Shown here in pieces: positions 1-9,224 of a DNA stretch of 64,000 bases (within the stretch, counting starts at the first letter, position 1; every line of letters starts with the position of its first letter). A program made the position numbers and the translations under genes. The notes beneath the pieces were generated by a model. It ran no database searches, was not told the origin of the DNA, and was given only the letters and a program-made list of their open reading frames with translations. Source of the stretch: Prevotella sp. (GTDB lineage: Bacteria > Bacteroidota > Bacteroidia > Bacteroidales > Bacteroidaceae); the NCBI GenBank assembly GCA_017410365.1, contig JAFQQY010000015.1, positions 62,001 to 126,000 of the forward strand. The letters are read 5' to 3'.

Positions 1-1
1 G

Positions 2-868
2 CTTGAGGCTGCACTCGAAAACGGCATCAACATGCTTGACACTGCCGACATCTATCAGGATGGTTGCAGCGAAAGGGCTATCGGCCGTTTTCTGAAAGCT
101 CATCCAGAGAAACGAATATATGTTGTAACAAAGATGGGACGCGCCCTCAACCCACACGTTGCCGAGGGTTATACCGAGGAGAACATGCGCCGCTTTGTAA
201 ACCAGAGCCGTGAGAGAATGGGCGTCGATGCTCTCGACCTCACACTGCTCCACTGTCCTCCTACACCGATTTTCAGCAACAAGGAGTTTTTTGCCTGCCT
301 CGACAAGATGAAGGCTGAGGGCATTATCCGTCACTATGGTGTGAGCATCGAGCGTATAGACGAAGGACTTGCTGCTCTTGAGCACGACATATCTGCTATC
401 GAGGTTATATTTAATATGTATAGACAGCGCCCTGCCGAGGAACTGTTCAAGAAGGCTGCGGAGAAGAACGTGGGCATCATCGTGCGTGTGCCTCTGGCCA
501 GTGGAATGCTTACAGGCACATATACCGCCGACAAGACTTTCGGACCAAACGACCATCGCACATACAACCGCAACGGAGAGTCATTCGACAAGGGCGAGAC
601 ATTCTCTGGCGTTGACTATCTCACAGGAATACGTTCTGCAGAGCGTCTAAAGGCAGAACTGCCAACTGACGACCTTGCAGGCATGGCCTTGCGCTGGTGC
701 CTCATGTTCCCGGAGGTGAGTGTCGTTATTCCTGGTGCCAGTCGTCCGGAACAAATCGTTCGCAACGTGGCAGCATCAGAACTCCCGCCTCTATCACCGG
801 CACAAATGGAAACCGTAAAAAGAATATACAACGAGGACATAAAAGATTCTGTCCACAACCTGTGGTAA
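2..868 (+). CDS. aldo/keto reductase (5' end outside window)
   Basis: NAD(P)H-dependent aldo/keto reductase of unknown substrate, probably cytoplasmic. The reading frame is open to the first base of the window, and the residues before the first ATG (LEAALENGIN) match the usual stretch before the family's DTADIY motif, so the gene starts upstream of the window. The four catalytic positions of the family can be seen: Asp and Tyr in DTADIY, Lys in VVTKMGR, His in LTLLHCP. Near the C-terminus SVVIPGASRPEQI fits the cofactor-binding segment. It ends 19 bp before a secreted GH43 on the same strand, so the two may be co-transcribed. Family call is safe; substrate is not predictable. Confidence 0.9.
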   Translation, partial: LEAALENGINMLDTADIYQDGCSERAIGRFLKAHPEKRIYVVTKMGRALNPHVAEGYTEENMRRFVNQSRERMGVDALDLTLLHCPPTPIFSNKEFFACLDKMKAEGIIRHYGVSIERIDEGLAALEHDISAIEVIFNMYRQRPAEELFKKAAEKNVGIIVRVPLASGMLTGTYTADKTFGPNDHRTYNRNGESFDKGETFSGVDYLTGIRSAERLKAELPTDDLAGMALRWCLMFPEVSVVIPGASRPEQIVRNVAASELPPLSPAQMETVKRIYNEDIKDSVHNLW

Positions 869-887
869 CAGCCAACAACAAAACTAT

Positions 888-1895
888 ATGAAAAAACTAC
901 TCTTTACGTTATTGGCCATCGCATTGCCATTGATGGCAACAGCACAACGGCAGATGCGGGTGCGCAAAGACGTGCCGCTGAATTCGATTATCCTTAGCGA
1001 CCCGGCTATTCTCGCCGACAAGAAAACGAACATGTATTATATGACCGGCACGGGCGGCATGATGTGGAAGAGTCCAGATCTTAAGCTGTGGGAAGGTCCA
1101 TACAGGGTAACTGAATTTAAAGCTGACTCATGGATGGGACCTCGGCCAATGATTTGGGCAGCCGAACTGCACAAAGAAGGCGACAAGTACTATTATTTTG
1201 CAACATTCACAAACCAGGCTGTTATCATTGACACCGTCAGAGGCAATGCCATTGAACGAAGGGCAAGTCAGGTGCTGGTTGCCGACAACCCGATGGGACC
1301 GTATCGTCAGTTTGGCGACGAGACGTATCTGCCTGCTGACCGTCCGACGCTCGACGGAACTTACTGGCGCGACACTGACGGCAAACCATATATGGTGTTC
1401 TGCGGTGAGTGGTTGCAGAACTGGAACGGCACGATGGAGAAGATTGAGCTGAAACCCGATTTCAGTGGCACCATTGGCGAACCGAAAGTGATGTTCCGTG
1501 CCAGCGACTGTCCATGGAGTCGTGAAAAGGACGAGAACGGCAAAGAGACATGGAACAAGGTGACCGACGGTCCGTGGCTGTTCCGTACCACAACGGGACG
1601 CCTCGGCATGGTATGGACATCATGGGTACACAACGTATATACCCAAGGTGTGGCATATTCCGAAAGCGGAACTCTCGACGGTCCTTGGATTCATGAACCG
1701 GAACCAATTACTCCTCCCAACTTCGGACATAGCATGATATTCCAAGACTTTGAAGGCAACTGGCTCATGTCTGTGCATAGTCATTCGGTTAACGAGAGAG
1801 GACAATATATCCGTCATCCGCATCTGTTCAAGCTCAGTCTTGAGGGCGACAAGCTCAAAGTGCTTGGAGAATGGCCTGTGCAGAAACAGAACTGA
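888..1895 (+). CDS. secreted glycoside hydrolase family 43-like protein
   Basis: Probable five-bladed beta-propeller glycosidase of clan GH-F (arabinofuranosidase, xylosidase or related). Residues 1-19 form a signal peptide ending MATAQ, so it is exported. After it come the GH43-type signatures: SDPAILAD with the candidate base Asp, a DGTYWRDTDGKPYMVFCGEW blade, and the repeated pattern of a short ADNPMGPY or SGTLDGPW segment closing each blade. The 335-residue length fits a single catalytic domain with no added binding module. It follows the aldo/keto reductase by 19 bp. It lies far from the xylan region at 20-64 kb and has no visible promoter of its own. Exact subfamily and substrate are uncertain. 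Confidence 0.8.
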   Translation: MKKLLFTLLAIALPLMATAQRQMRVRKDVPLNSIILSDPAILADKKTNMYYMTGTGGMMWKSPDLKLWEGPYRVTEFKADSWMGPRPMIWAAELHKEGDKYYYFATFTNQAVIIDTVRGNAIERRASQVLVADNPMGPYRQFGDETYLPADRPTLDGTYWRDTDGKPYMVFCGEWLQNWNGTMEKIELKPDFSGTIGEPKVMFRASDCPWSREKDENGKETWNKVTDGPWLFRTTTGRLGMVWTSWVHNVYTQGVAYSESGTLDGPWIHEPEPITPPNFGHSMIFQDFEGNWLMSVHSHSVNERGQYIRHPHLFKLSLEGDKLKVLGEWPVQKQN

Positions 1896-2207
1896 AATCG
1901 TTCCCAAGAAAATATTTTCCTAATTTCTCATACATCCTACATTTTTAAGGTTAACTAACTGGCACAATGAGCGTTAGATGCAGTGTATGAGAAATTTTTA
2001 CCTACATTTTTGGGCGTTATTTTTGACGTTTTAAGTAATTTTAAGAATTCTGTTGCACGAAGCAAGGAAAATACAACACTGCGGTTTAGGCATCAAAAGT
2101 GATGCAGTTAAGGGTGCTAACTGATGCATTTACGAGTGCTAAACGGCCCAATTAGGTATCGTAAACGGCCGTTTCAGAACTCTGAAGCGGCCGTTTAGAC
2201 TATACTA
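1896..2207. repeat. 312-bp gap made of nested hairpins and short direct repeats
   Basis: No gene seen. Positions 1922-1934 and 1984-1996 are a perfect 13-bp inverted repeat (AATTTCTCATACA), each arm followed by CCTACATTTTT. From 2090 there is a chain of small hairpins (GCATCA-AAAG-TGATGC), a degenerate direct repeat of period 22 (GATGCA..TTA..GTGCTAA at 2101 and 2123), and a 15-bp stem with a 4-nt loop at 2163-2196 (AAACGGCCGTTTCAG / CTGAAGCGGCCGTTT, one G-U). The words GCGGTTTA, TAAACGGCC and GGCCGTTTA recur. It may serve as a terminator for the convergent genes on both sides, but it is larger than a terminator needs and resembles an intergenic repeat element. Confidence 0.5.
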
Positions 2208-2819
2208 TTAAATGACATAACCATTAGAATTATAGTACTGTACTTTCATATTGTCATCTATACGAAATACGACATCAGGAATTTTATGATGCATAAACAA
2301 AGAGTCTGTATGACATTTGACGTATTCCATCTTTAAGTATGGCGCAATCTTTCTGACATCATGTATTTTAGCAAATTCAGTTTGCCTAAAATTCCAAATT
2401 GTATAAACTATTGAACGAATGGAATCACGTGCTGGTACACATTGGTTATCTATCTTTGATGAATGGTGTCCATTAATTATTGTATCATTTAAAGAAAACA
2501 CAAAACAAGATTTGTTATCTTCTTGTGCAAATGTATTTAAAGGAATGTACACAGGAATATCATTTGGATTATATAATTGTATGTAAAAGCGCAAATTTCT
2601 TATTTCAACTCCCATTTTAATATCCATAAGCGAGTCTTCATAACAACTGCTGTGAATAGCTTTTAATGTTGCAACGACAGGCTCGTTTGTAACTAGAGCT
2701 TTATTTTTCTTGTTTCCGCATGCAGAAAGCAATATTGATGATACTATAATTAGACTATACAATTTCATTTTGTTTTTCAACATTATTGTGATAAAGCATT
2801 TTATTCTCTTCATAATCAT
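2208..2819 (-). CDS. hypothetical lipoprotein
   Basis: Unknown function. A lipoprotein signal is clear: the segment starting MKLYSLIIVSS ends in the lipobox LLSAC, followed by GNKKNK, so the protein is probably anchored in a membrane. The long open frame starts at 2819, where its ATG overlaps the stop codon of the upstream gene (TAATG), which favours translational coupling; that start gives 17 extra residues before the signal peptide. An internal ATG at 2768 gives a normal lipoprotein signal length and is the main alternative. The low-GC base composition of this and the next two genes differs from the GC-richer glycosidase genes and may point to acquisition. Confidence 0.7.
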   Translation of the reverse strand: MIMKRIKCFITIMLKNKMKLYSLIIVSSILLSACGNKKNKALVTNEPVVATLKAIHSSCYEDSLMDIKMGVEIRNLRFYIQLYNPNDIPVYIPLNTFAQEDNKSCFVFSLNDTIINGHHSSKIDNQCVPARDSIRSIVYTIWNFRQTEFAKIHDVRKIAPYLKMEYVKCHTDSLFMHHKIPDVVFRIDDNMKVQYYNSNGYVI

Positions 2820-3352
2820 TAAAATTTTACTTTATACAAAACATAAGACATTTTGCGGTTATTCACAGGGGTTATATACAATATTGTATCTGTTTGTGAT
2901 TGTCTGAAATTATAAATAAACAGAGAGTCATTGCTGTTAAGAACAGGAAGGTCGATATTTATTATAGAGTCATTAATAATTTTATAATTATAAAGTTTGT
3001 TGGAAAAGTCTTTGTCGTACACAGAAACCAATCCGCCTTTTTCAAAAATAATGGTACGGCATTCATTACTTGCCATTTCTATTGTTTCATTATTTCTTAT
3101 ATGTTTTTCTTTTAATAGTTCCCAAACTCGATGTATCGTGTGTGGCTTTTCTAAAGCATTATATGAAGGAACATTTCCGATACTTTCATCAGAAATTTCA
3201 TTTTGATACTCCTCCAAATCTGGATTTAAAGGTGAGGGTGCTTTAAAAATAAATAACAGATATATGATAAAAATATCCATTATAAGAAAAACAAAAAACA
3301 TCCATATGATTTTCAAGATAAAGCCAGTATGTTTCTTTAAACTATTCAGCAT
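2819..3352 (-). CDS. hypothetical membrane-anchored protein
   Basis: Unknown function. Residues about 11-37 are one strongly hydrophobic segment (ILKIIWMFFVFLIMDIFIIY), then a polar region of about 140 residues, so it is predicted to be a single-pass membrane protein with most of its mass outside the cytoplasm. Its stop overlaps the start of the downstream lipoprotein gene by one base, which indicates one transcript. The sequence is AT-rich like its two neighbours. I do not recognise a family. Confidence 0.65.
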   Translation of the reverse strand: MLNSLKKHTGFILKIIWMFFVFLIMDIFIIYLLFIFKAPSPLNPDLEEYQNEISDESIGNVPSYNALEKPHTIHRVWELLKEKHIRNNETIEMASNECRTIIFEKGGLVSVYDKDFSNKLYNYKIINDSIINIDLPVLNSNDSLFIYNFRQSQTDTILYITPVNNRKMSYVLYKVKF

Positions 3353-3373
3353 AATATTGTTCTGATTAATATG

Positions 3374-3886
3374 TTAATCAAGTAGCATATCTTCGTTACT
3401 AATTATTCTCCCATTTGGACATACTATGTCAAATCCATCAAAGTAATCATAGAAAGAAAACTTATAACATGGTTGTTTTAAAAAAGTCGAATCAGTATAA
3501 ACCTCACGTATAGTTCTGTATCCTGTTGAAACATCTTGATATTCTATTTCTGTATTATATTCGATTATATTAAATTCTTCTTGGTTGGTACTATGCGCAT
3601 TTGAAATGCACATAGTTAATTGTGGTATATAATACATCTCTAAATAGACAATGTCTCCAACAGTATTATATGTAACATAGTCTTTTCCAAAATTCATGTC
3701 CTTACTAAATGACATTTTTATATTATATTCTTTAAATATTTCTTTTTCTATTCTAACATACACATCTGCTTCTGGAATATAATATGTCTTCTCACGATTC
3801 CATAACAACACGATAATCAGTAAGCATGCGATAAACAAATGATGTATAAGACATCCTTTTATCCAAAACTTGACGTTCTTTCCCAT
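3374..3886 (-). CDS. hypothetical membrane-anchored protein
   Basis: Unknown function. I chose the ATG at 3886 because the protein then begins MGKNVKFWIKGCL and runs straight into a hydrophobic segment (LIHHLFIACLLIIVLLW), a plausible N-terminal anchor; the frame is open up to 3994, but the extra 36 residues look like non-coding AT-rich translation. After the anchor there are about 140 polar residues. It is the first gene of a three-gene set (this gene, then 2819-3352 and 2208-2819), with a 21-bp gap to the next. The promoter is not obvious. Confidence 0.6.
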   Translation of the reverse strand: MGKNVKFWIKGCLIHHLFIACLLIIVLLWNREKTYYIPEADVYVRIEKEIFKEYNIKMSFSKDMNFGKDYVTYNTVGDIVYLEMYYIPQLTMCISNAHSTNQEEFNIIEYNTEIEYQDVSTGYRTIREVYTDSTFLKQPCYKFSFYDYFDGFDIVCPNGRIISNEDMLLD

Positions 3887-4101
3887 TGAAGTATTATTAT
3901 TTAAAAATATCATAATAGAAGTATACCCGTATCTGATTAGTGGCATCGAGTTCTTAGTTTTTGCAAATATAATAATTATTGGATTATGGGACAAATATTT
4001 TATTAATAAAAAGACTTGATTGTCATCATATATTAATCCGATAAAAAACTGACAAAATTATTTTGAGAACAAACATTTGTATGTTTTTCATATAAAACAA
4101 T

Positions 4102-4126
4102 AAAGGCTGACCATAAGGCCAGCCTT
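4102..4126 (-). terminator. rho-independent terminator of gapA
   Basis: Stem AAAGGCTGGCC / GGTCAGCCTTT with a 4-nt loop on the minus strand. The one unmatched position is a G-U pair on the minus strand but an A-C mismatch on the plus strand, so the hairpin is built for the gapA transcript. It lies about 25 bp past the gapA stop. Confidence 0.85.
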
Positions 4127-4151
4127 TTGTTATGCAAAACAGTTATATTAA

Positions 4152-5189
<1,038 letters not shown>

Positions 5190-5262
5190 TTAAAAATATT
5201 CTTCAACAATCTTTTTATTGGTTTTTTAATGTCAAAAAGACACTTTTCCACCAATTCGGATG

Positions 5263-5270
5263 CAAAGTTA
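5263..5270 (-). promoter_or_regulatory. gapA -7 box
   Basis: Minus-strand TAACTTTG followed by CATCC, a match to the Bacteroidota -7 consensus TAnnTTTG, about 100 bp upstream of the gapA start. A clear -33 TTTG is not seen. Confidence 0.6.
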
Positions 5271-5282
5271 CAGATTTTTTTC

Positions 5283-5290
5283 TATATTTG
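5283..5290 (+). promoter_or_regulatory. mscL -7 box
   Basis: Plus-strand TATATTTG, matching TAnnTTTG, 40 bp upstream of the mscL start. It is divergent from and almost adjacent to the gapA box, so the two promoters share a short control region. Confidence 0.5.
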
Positions 5291-5330
5291 CATCAGAATC
5301 TGAATTAAATTATTAAAAAAATAAACAACA

Positions 5331-5780
5331 ATGGGAAAATTCTTAACTGAGTTCAAGCAATTTGCCGTTAAGGGCAACGCTATCGACATGGCTGTCGGTG
5401 TTATCATCGGTGGCGCATTTGGAAAAATCGTTACATCAATCGTCAACGACATCATAATGCCTCCTATCGGATGGCTCGTCGGCGGCGTTGACTTCAAGGA
5501 CTTGAAGGTTGTCCTCAAGGATGCTGTTCCTGAGCAACTCGACGAGGCCGGCAATGTTGTCCAGAAGGCAGTTGCAGAGGTAACTCTGAACTACGGCGCT
5601 TTCATCCAGAACGTAATCGACTTCATCATCATCGCATTCTGCGTGTTCATGCTCGTGAAGTTCATCACAAATCTGAACAAGAAGAAGGAAGAGCCTGCTG
5701 CACCTCCTGCTCCTCCAGCACCATCAGCAGAAGAGAAGTTGCTTACTGAAATTCGCGATCTTCTGAAGGAGAAGAAGTAA
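5331..5780 (+). CDS. mscL: large-conductance mechanosensitive channel MscL
   Basis: Inner-membrane channel that opens under membrane tension to release solutes during hypo-osmotic shock. The conserved N-terminal helix ([20 protein letters not shown]) and first membrane segment with [10 protein letters not shown] are present, then [11 protein letters not shown], a periplasmic loop, and a second membrane segment around residues 97-115. The C-terminal bundle contains an unusual alanine/proline run ([14 protein letters not shown]) before the usual charged helix [14 protein letters not shown]. The 149-residue length is normal. It ends just before a terminator at 5798-5825. Confidence 0.97.
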   Translation: MGKFLTEFKQFAVKGNAIDMAVGVIIGGAFGKIVTSIVNDIIMPPIGWLVGGVDFKDLKVVLKDAVPEQLDEAGNVVQKAVAEVTLNYGAFIQNVIDFIIIAFCVFMLVKFITNLNKKKEEPAAPPAPPAPSAEEKLLTEIRDLLKEKK

Positions 5781-5797
5781 CAATATTTTTTCATAAT

Positions 5798-5825
5798 AGG
5801 GTGTCACAATCAGACGCCCTTTTTA
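5798..5825 (+). terminator. terminator after mscL
   Basis: AGGGTGTC / GACGCCCT stem (one G-U) with a 7-nt loop, followed by TTTTTA. It sits between the mscL stop and the GH95 start. Confidence 0.8.
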
Positions 5826-5845
5826 TTTAATACCAAACCAAGCAA

Positions 5846-8224
5846 ATGAAGAAAATTTATCTTGCAATTGCTATTGCCTTATCCACACTGACAGCAAATG
5901 GAAATGTCATAAATGGTTTTCACAGCAATCGCCCTGCAATGAAATGGGAGGAATATCTTGTCAGCGGCAACGGCACTATGGGATTGATGGTTGCCGGCAA
6001 CCCCAACAATGAAGAGCTTGTAGTGAACCATACAAACCTATTTATGCCTATACACGAACCACTGATTCCACCTTCACAGGGAAACAATCTGCAACGCATA
6101 CGTCAGATGCTGAACAACGGAGAATATAAAGATGCATCAGAATTATTGGTTAAAATCAGTCACACTGACGGTTTTGGGAAAAAGAGACAAAGCGACCTTT
6201 TTGTCCCTGCATTCCAGATTAATCTTACAAGCGACTCTCTGGCAACAACGGATTATCGTAGAAGCGTTGACTTCATGTCTGGCGAATTAAAGGTTGAATG
6301 GACAAACAAACGTGGCAGCTTCATGCGCCGTTCATTCGTATCACGCACCGACAACATTATTATCACAGAGATAAAAGCATTACCGAAAAGCGGCAAATCA
6401 AAGAGCGGCAAACTTGATTTCAAAATAGATTTACAAACTATTAACCGGTTTGATCCCAAACGAAAGATTAAGTTTTGCTTGAACGACAGCCTGAATATAA
6501 AGAAAGTTGAAAAGGATGTCACAACACAAGGCATTGCCGTACAAGTGTGGTTTTCTGCTCCTTGGAAAGGCGGATATCAAGGATACAATGGACTTATACG
6601 AATAAAGAATGATGGCGGCAAGGTGGTTGTCAAAGACGGGAACATTATTGTCAAAGGCGCAAAGAACGTAATGCTTTTATGTGAAGTAGCTCCTGCAAAA
6701 GACATGAGCATACTGCCTTCATCTGTATTCGCCAACCATATAGACTCTCTCATAGTAAAAGACTATGACACACTTCTGAAGCCACATCGCCAATGGCAAG
6801 CGGAGATGATGCTACGTGTCGGTTTGGACTTGGGCGCAGACTCTGCCAGCCGTTCACTCTCAAGCGAGGAACTTCTTAAGTTAGGCGGAGCACATCCTGC
6901 AGTTATTGAACACTTATTCAGCGCTTCACGTTACAACATCTTATCTGCTACTGGCACCAATCCTCCAAATCTGCAAGGTATATGGGGAGCAACGATGACA
7001 CCTCCTTGGGCTGGCGACTATACGACAAACGGCAATCTGCCTACAGCCGTAAGCCATTATCTGCAAGCCTCAACACCAGAACTGATGCTATCTCTTTTCA
7101 ACAAATTGGAGTCACAGATGGATGATTACAGATTAAATGCACGTGTACTCTTCGGGTGCAAGGGAATCCACATTCCATCACATATTCAGCTTCATGGATT
7201 AGACAATCAGTTTGATGCCACATGGCCTATGACTTTCTGGACAGCCGGTGCTGCATGGTATTCACTCTTTTATTACGACTATTATCTTTATACTCAGGAC
7301 GAACAGTTCCTTAATGAAAGAGCTATTCCGTTCATGCTTGAAGCTGTTCAGTTCTATGAAGAATTCCTAACCGAGACAGACGAAAAGGGCAAATATGTAT
7401 TCAACCCTTCTTATTCTCCAGAGAATCACCCAAAGAACAGTCGTCCGCAAGCATGTATCAATGCAACTATGGACATTGCGGTGTGCAAAGCTTTGCTACG
7501 TGACCTTATTGCTCTTAGCGACAAAGGTAAGGTTGATACAAAACGTGCCGAACGATGGAAACAAATGCTCAGCATGATGCCAGACTATGAAGTGAGCGAA
7601 GAGGGCGACTTCCGTGAATGGCTATGGAAAGACCTGCAAGACAACCATGAGCACCGCCACGCTTCACATCTTATTGGTCTATACTACCGTCGTGACCCGG
7701 AGATAATGAAAAGCAAGACCTTACAAGAGGGAGTTGTCAACACCATCTGTCGCCGTTTGGATTATCGTGAGACTTCAAGCGGAGTAATGGCCTTTGGCGT
7801 TTCACAACTGGCCTTCCCTGCATGCAACCTTCGACAGGGGGAATTAACAGGCAAAATGCTAACTCTTGCAGGCAATACATATTACAACAATAACTTAATG
7901 ACAACACACGACCCACATGAGATATTCAACACGGACATGAGTGGAGCGTATCCAGCCATTATCATGCAGATGCTGGCATATAGTGACGAAGGAGGTATTG
8001 AGTTATTACCCGCAATACCATCTTCATGGAATAAAGGTAAAATACAAGGCATGTCATTGCGTGGCGGAATAAGACTTGAAGAAATGGAATGGAATGCAGA
8101 TATGTGCAAAGCGACATTAGTCTCTATGAAGAATCAGACAATTGAGATTTCAGTAAGCAAGGGTTCTTCACAGACTATCAAACTCATTGCAGGCAAACCG
8201 ACTTCAATCAACATCAAACGTTGA
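5846..8224 (+). CDS. secreted GH95 alpha-L-fucosidase / alpha-L-galactosidase
   Basis: Inverting exo-glycosidase expected to release terminal alpha-L-fucose or alpha-L-galactose from plant or host glycans. It has a signal peptide (residues 1-19), the GH95 N-terminal beta-domain, and an (alpha/alpha)6 catalytic core. Family motifs: NLQGIWGATMTPPW, then DYTTNGNL with the two water-activating Asn at 395 and 397; SPEN with the candidate general acid Glu526; HRHASHLIGLY; and FNTDMSGAY with Asp697. The 792-residue length is normal. A strong terminator follows at 8241. No promoter is evident in the short gap after the mscL terminator. Specificity between fucose and galactose cannot be told from these motifs. 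Confidence 0.92.
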   Translation: MKKIYLAIAIALSTLTANGNVINGFHSNRPAMKWEEYLVSGNGTMGLMVAGNPNNEELVVNHTNLFMPIHEPLIPPSQGNNLQRIRQMLNNGEYKDASELLVKISHTDGFGKKRQSDLFVPAFQINLTSDSLATTDYRRSVDFMSGELKVEWTNKRGSFMRRSFVSRTDNIIITEIKALPKSGKSKSGKLDFKIDLQTINRFDPKRKIKFCLNDSLNIKKVEKDVTTQGIAVQVWFSAPWKGGYQGYNGLIRIKNDGGKVVVKDGNIIVKGAKNVMLLCEVAPAKDMSILPSSVFANHIDSLIVKDYDTLLKPHRQWQAEMMLRVGLDLGADSASRSLSSEELLKLGGAHPAVIEHLFSASRYNILSATGTNPPNLQGIWGATMTPPWAGDYTTNGNLPTAVSHYLQASTPELMLSLFNKLESQMDDYRLNARVLFGCKGIHIPSHIQLHGLDNQFDATWPMTFWTAGAAWYSLFYYDYYLYTQDEQFLNERAIPFMLEAVQFYEEFLTETDEKGKYVFNPSYSPENHPKNSRPQACINATMDIAVCKALLRDLIALSDKGKVDTKRAERWKQMLSMMPDYEVSEEGDFREWLWKDLQDNHEHRHASHLIGLYYRRDPEIMKSKTLQEGVVNTICRRLDYRETSSGVMAFGVSQLAFPACNLRQGELTGKMLTLAGNTYYNNNLMTTHDPHEIFNTDMSGAYPAIIMQMLAYSDEGGIELLPAIPSSWNKGKIQGMSLRGGIRLEEMEWNADMCKATLVSMKNQTIEISVSKGSSQTIKLIAGKPTSINIKR

Positions 8225-8240
8225 GCTTATGAAGATAAAT

Positions 8241-8281
8241 AAAAGACAGCGGTTTAGGTCTATTCTAAACCGCTGTCTTTT
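8241..8281 (+). terminator. rho-independent terminator of the GH95 gene
   Basis: Perfect 17-bp stem AAAAGACAGCGGTTTAG / CTAAACCGCTGTCTTTT with a 7-nt loop. The flanking A and T runs make it usable in both directions. Confidence 0.92.
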
Positions 8282-8300
8282 GTTATAGTGATTTCAACGA

Positions 8301-8330
8301 AATAGCCCCGGTGTGTTAACCGAGGCTATT
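8301..8330. terminator. second hairpin, terminator-like
   Basis: AATAGCC-C-CGG / CCG-A-GGCTATT with an 8-nt loop and one mismatch. There is no strong U-run, so termination is less certain than for the hairpin before it. Confidence 0.45.
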
Positions 8331-8582
8331 ATAATTGCTTAAAAAAGGGTTTATTTTATTCCCACACTGTCGATTTCGTTAAAAACGAGACCGAATGCTT
8401 TATACTTATTTTCAATACTTTAACTCGCTTCTCCATATACCTTATTTTATTAGTGGTGTCAAAAAGTGGTGTCAAACTCTACTGAGCAGTACCCCTAGTA
8501 GATGAAACTACCTATGACTATTCTGCAAATATAAGCAAATTATTCGATACCACCAAAGAAACAGTCAAATTTGTGAATCCAG

Positions 8583-8613
8583 TTGCTGGATTCAGTCTTT
8601 TGTAGTAACTTTG
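8583..8613 (+). promoter_or_regulatory. plus-strand promoter-like sequence without a gene
   Basis: TTG at 8583-8585, 20 nt spacer, TAACTTTG at 8606-8613, then CACC. Spacing and -7 box fit the Bacteroidota consensus well. Transcription would run antisense into the lipoprotein gene that ends at 8631. The TTG lies in the loop of the 8574-8594 hairpin. Confidence 0.45.
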
Positions 8614-8630
8614 CACCGCTAATAATATAA

Positions 8631-9212
8631 TTATTGCTTATATGAGTTCTTAAATGCTAGACTACCTTTAAGTGTGACATAAGCTGTCCTACTAGTATTG
8701 ATGCCGCTCGTTACAGAATACTTGTAGTTATTGAAGTCAATAATGATATACTTTCCATCGTTTTTTGTGACTTTGGCACTGCCAGATATATGTTCACCAT
8801 ACCAACCAGAGCCAGAAGCACTAACACGCTCAATGTCTGTTGCATCTGCTCCAAAGTCATTATAACCGACTGAGAAATATGAAAAGGCTAAATCTTCACC
8901 ATATTGTTGACGTGGGAATATGATATAAAAATCGCCCTTTGTTCCAATCATCATATAGAAGTAACTCCCTCTTGGGCTGTCATATCTTTCAAAATTTCCA
9001 AATTCAGCACCCAATGACTGAATGGCAATGTCACTGTCATGGGTAAAGACTTGTTCACCTCCATCATCATATATAATGGTAAAGGTGAAACTTGTGGAAC
9101 TGCCGCCACCATCACCACCAATTTCATCATCATCACTACCACCGCAAGCGGTTAAACTCAATGCTGCAACCATCATTGCAAGCATCATAATTGTTGAATA
9201 GAGTTTCTTCAT
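8631..9212 (-). CDS. hypothetical lipoprotein
   Basis: Unknown function. Residues 1-23 form a lipoprotein signal with lipobox LTAC (Cys23), followed by the Gly/Ser/Asp-rich linker GGSDDDEIGGDGGG, a pattern typical of surface-exposed Bacteroidota lipoproteins. The rest is about 150 residues rich in beta-type sequence with many aromatic residues. It starts 12 bp after the stop of the zinc-ribbon protein gene, so the two are one operon. I do not recognise the fold. Confidence 0.8.
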   Translation of the reverse strand: MKKLYSTIMMLAMMVAALSLTACGGSDDDEIGGDGGGSSTSFTFTIIYDDGGEQVFTHDSDIAIQSLGAEFGNFERYDSPRGSYFYMMIGTKGDFYIIFPRQQYGEDLAFSYFSVGYNDFGADATDIERVSASGSGWYGEHISGSAKVTKNDGKYIIIDFNNYKYSVTSGINTSRTAYVTLKGSLAFKNSYKQ

Positions 9213-9224
9213 AGTTTATCTTTA

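Larger units (their letters stand above)
8225..8630. other. 406-bp gap: two terminators, direct repeat, hairpin, plus-strand promoter
   Basis: No gene seen. In order: the GH95 terminator (8241-8281), a second hairpin (8301-8330), a tandem direct repeat AGTGGTGTCAAA (8452-8463 and 8465-8476), a perfect 9-bp hairpin TGAATCCAG-TTG-CTGGATTCA (8574-8594), and a plus-strand promoter-like sequence (8583-8613) that points into the 3' end of a minus-strand gene. The mix resembles the scar of a past insertion or deletion. Confidence 0.5.
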
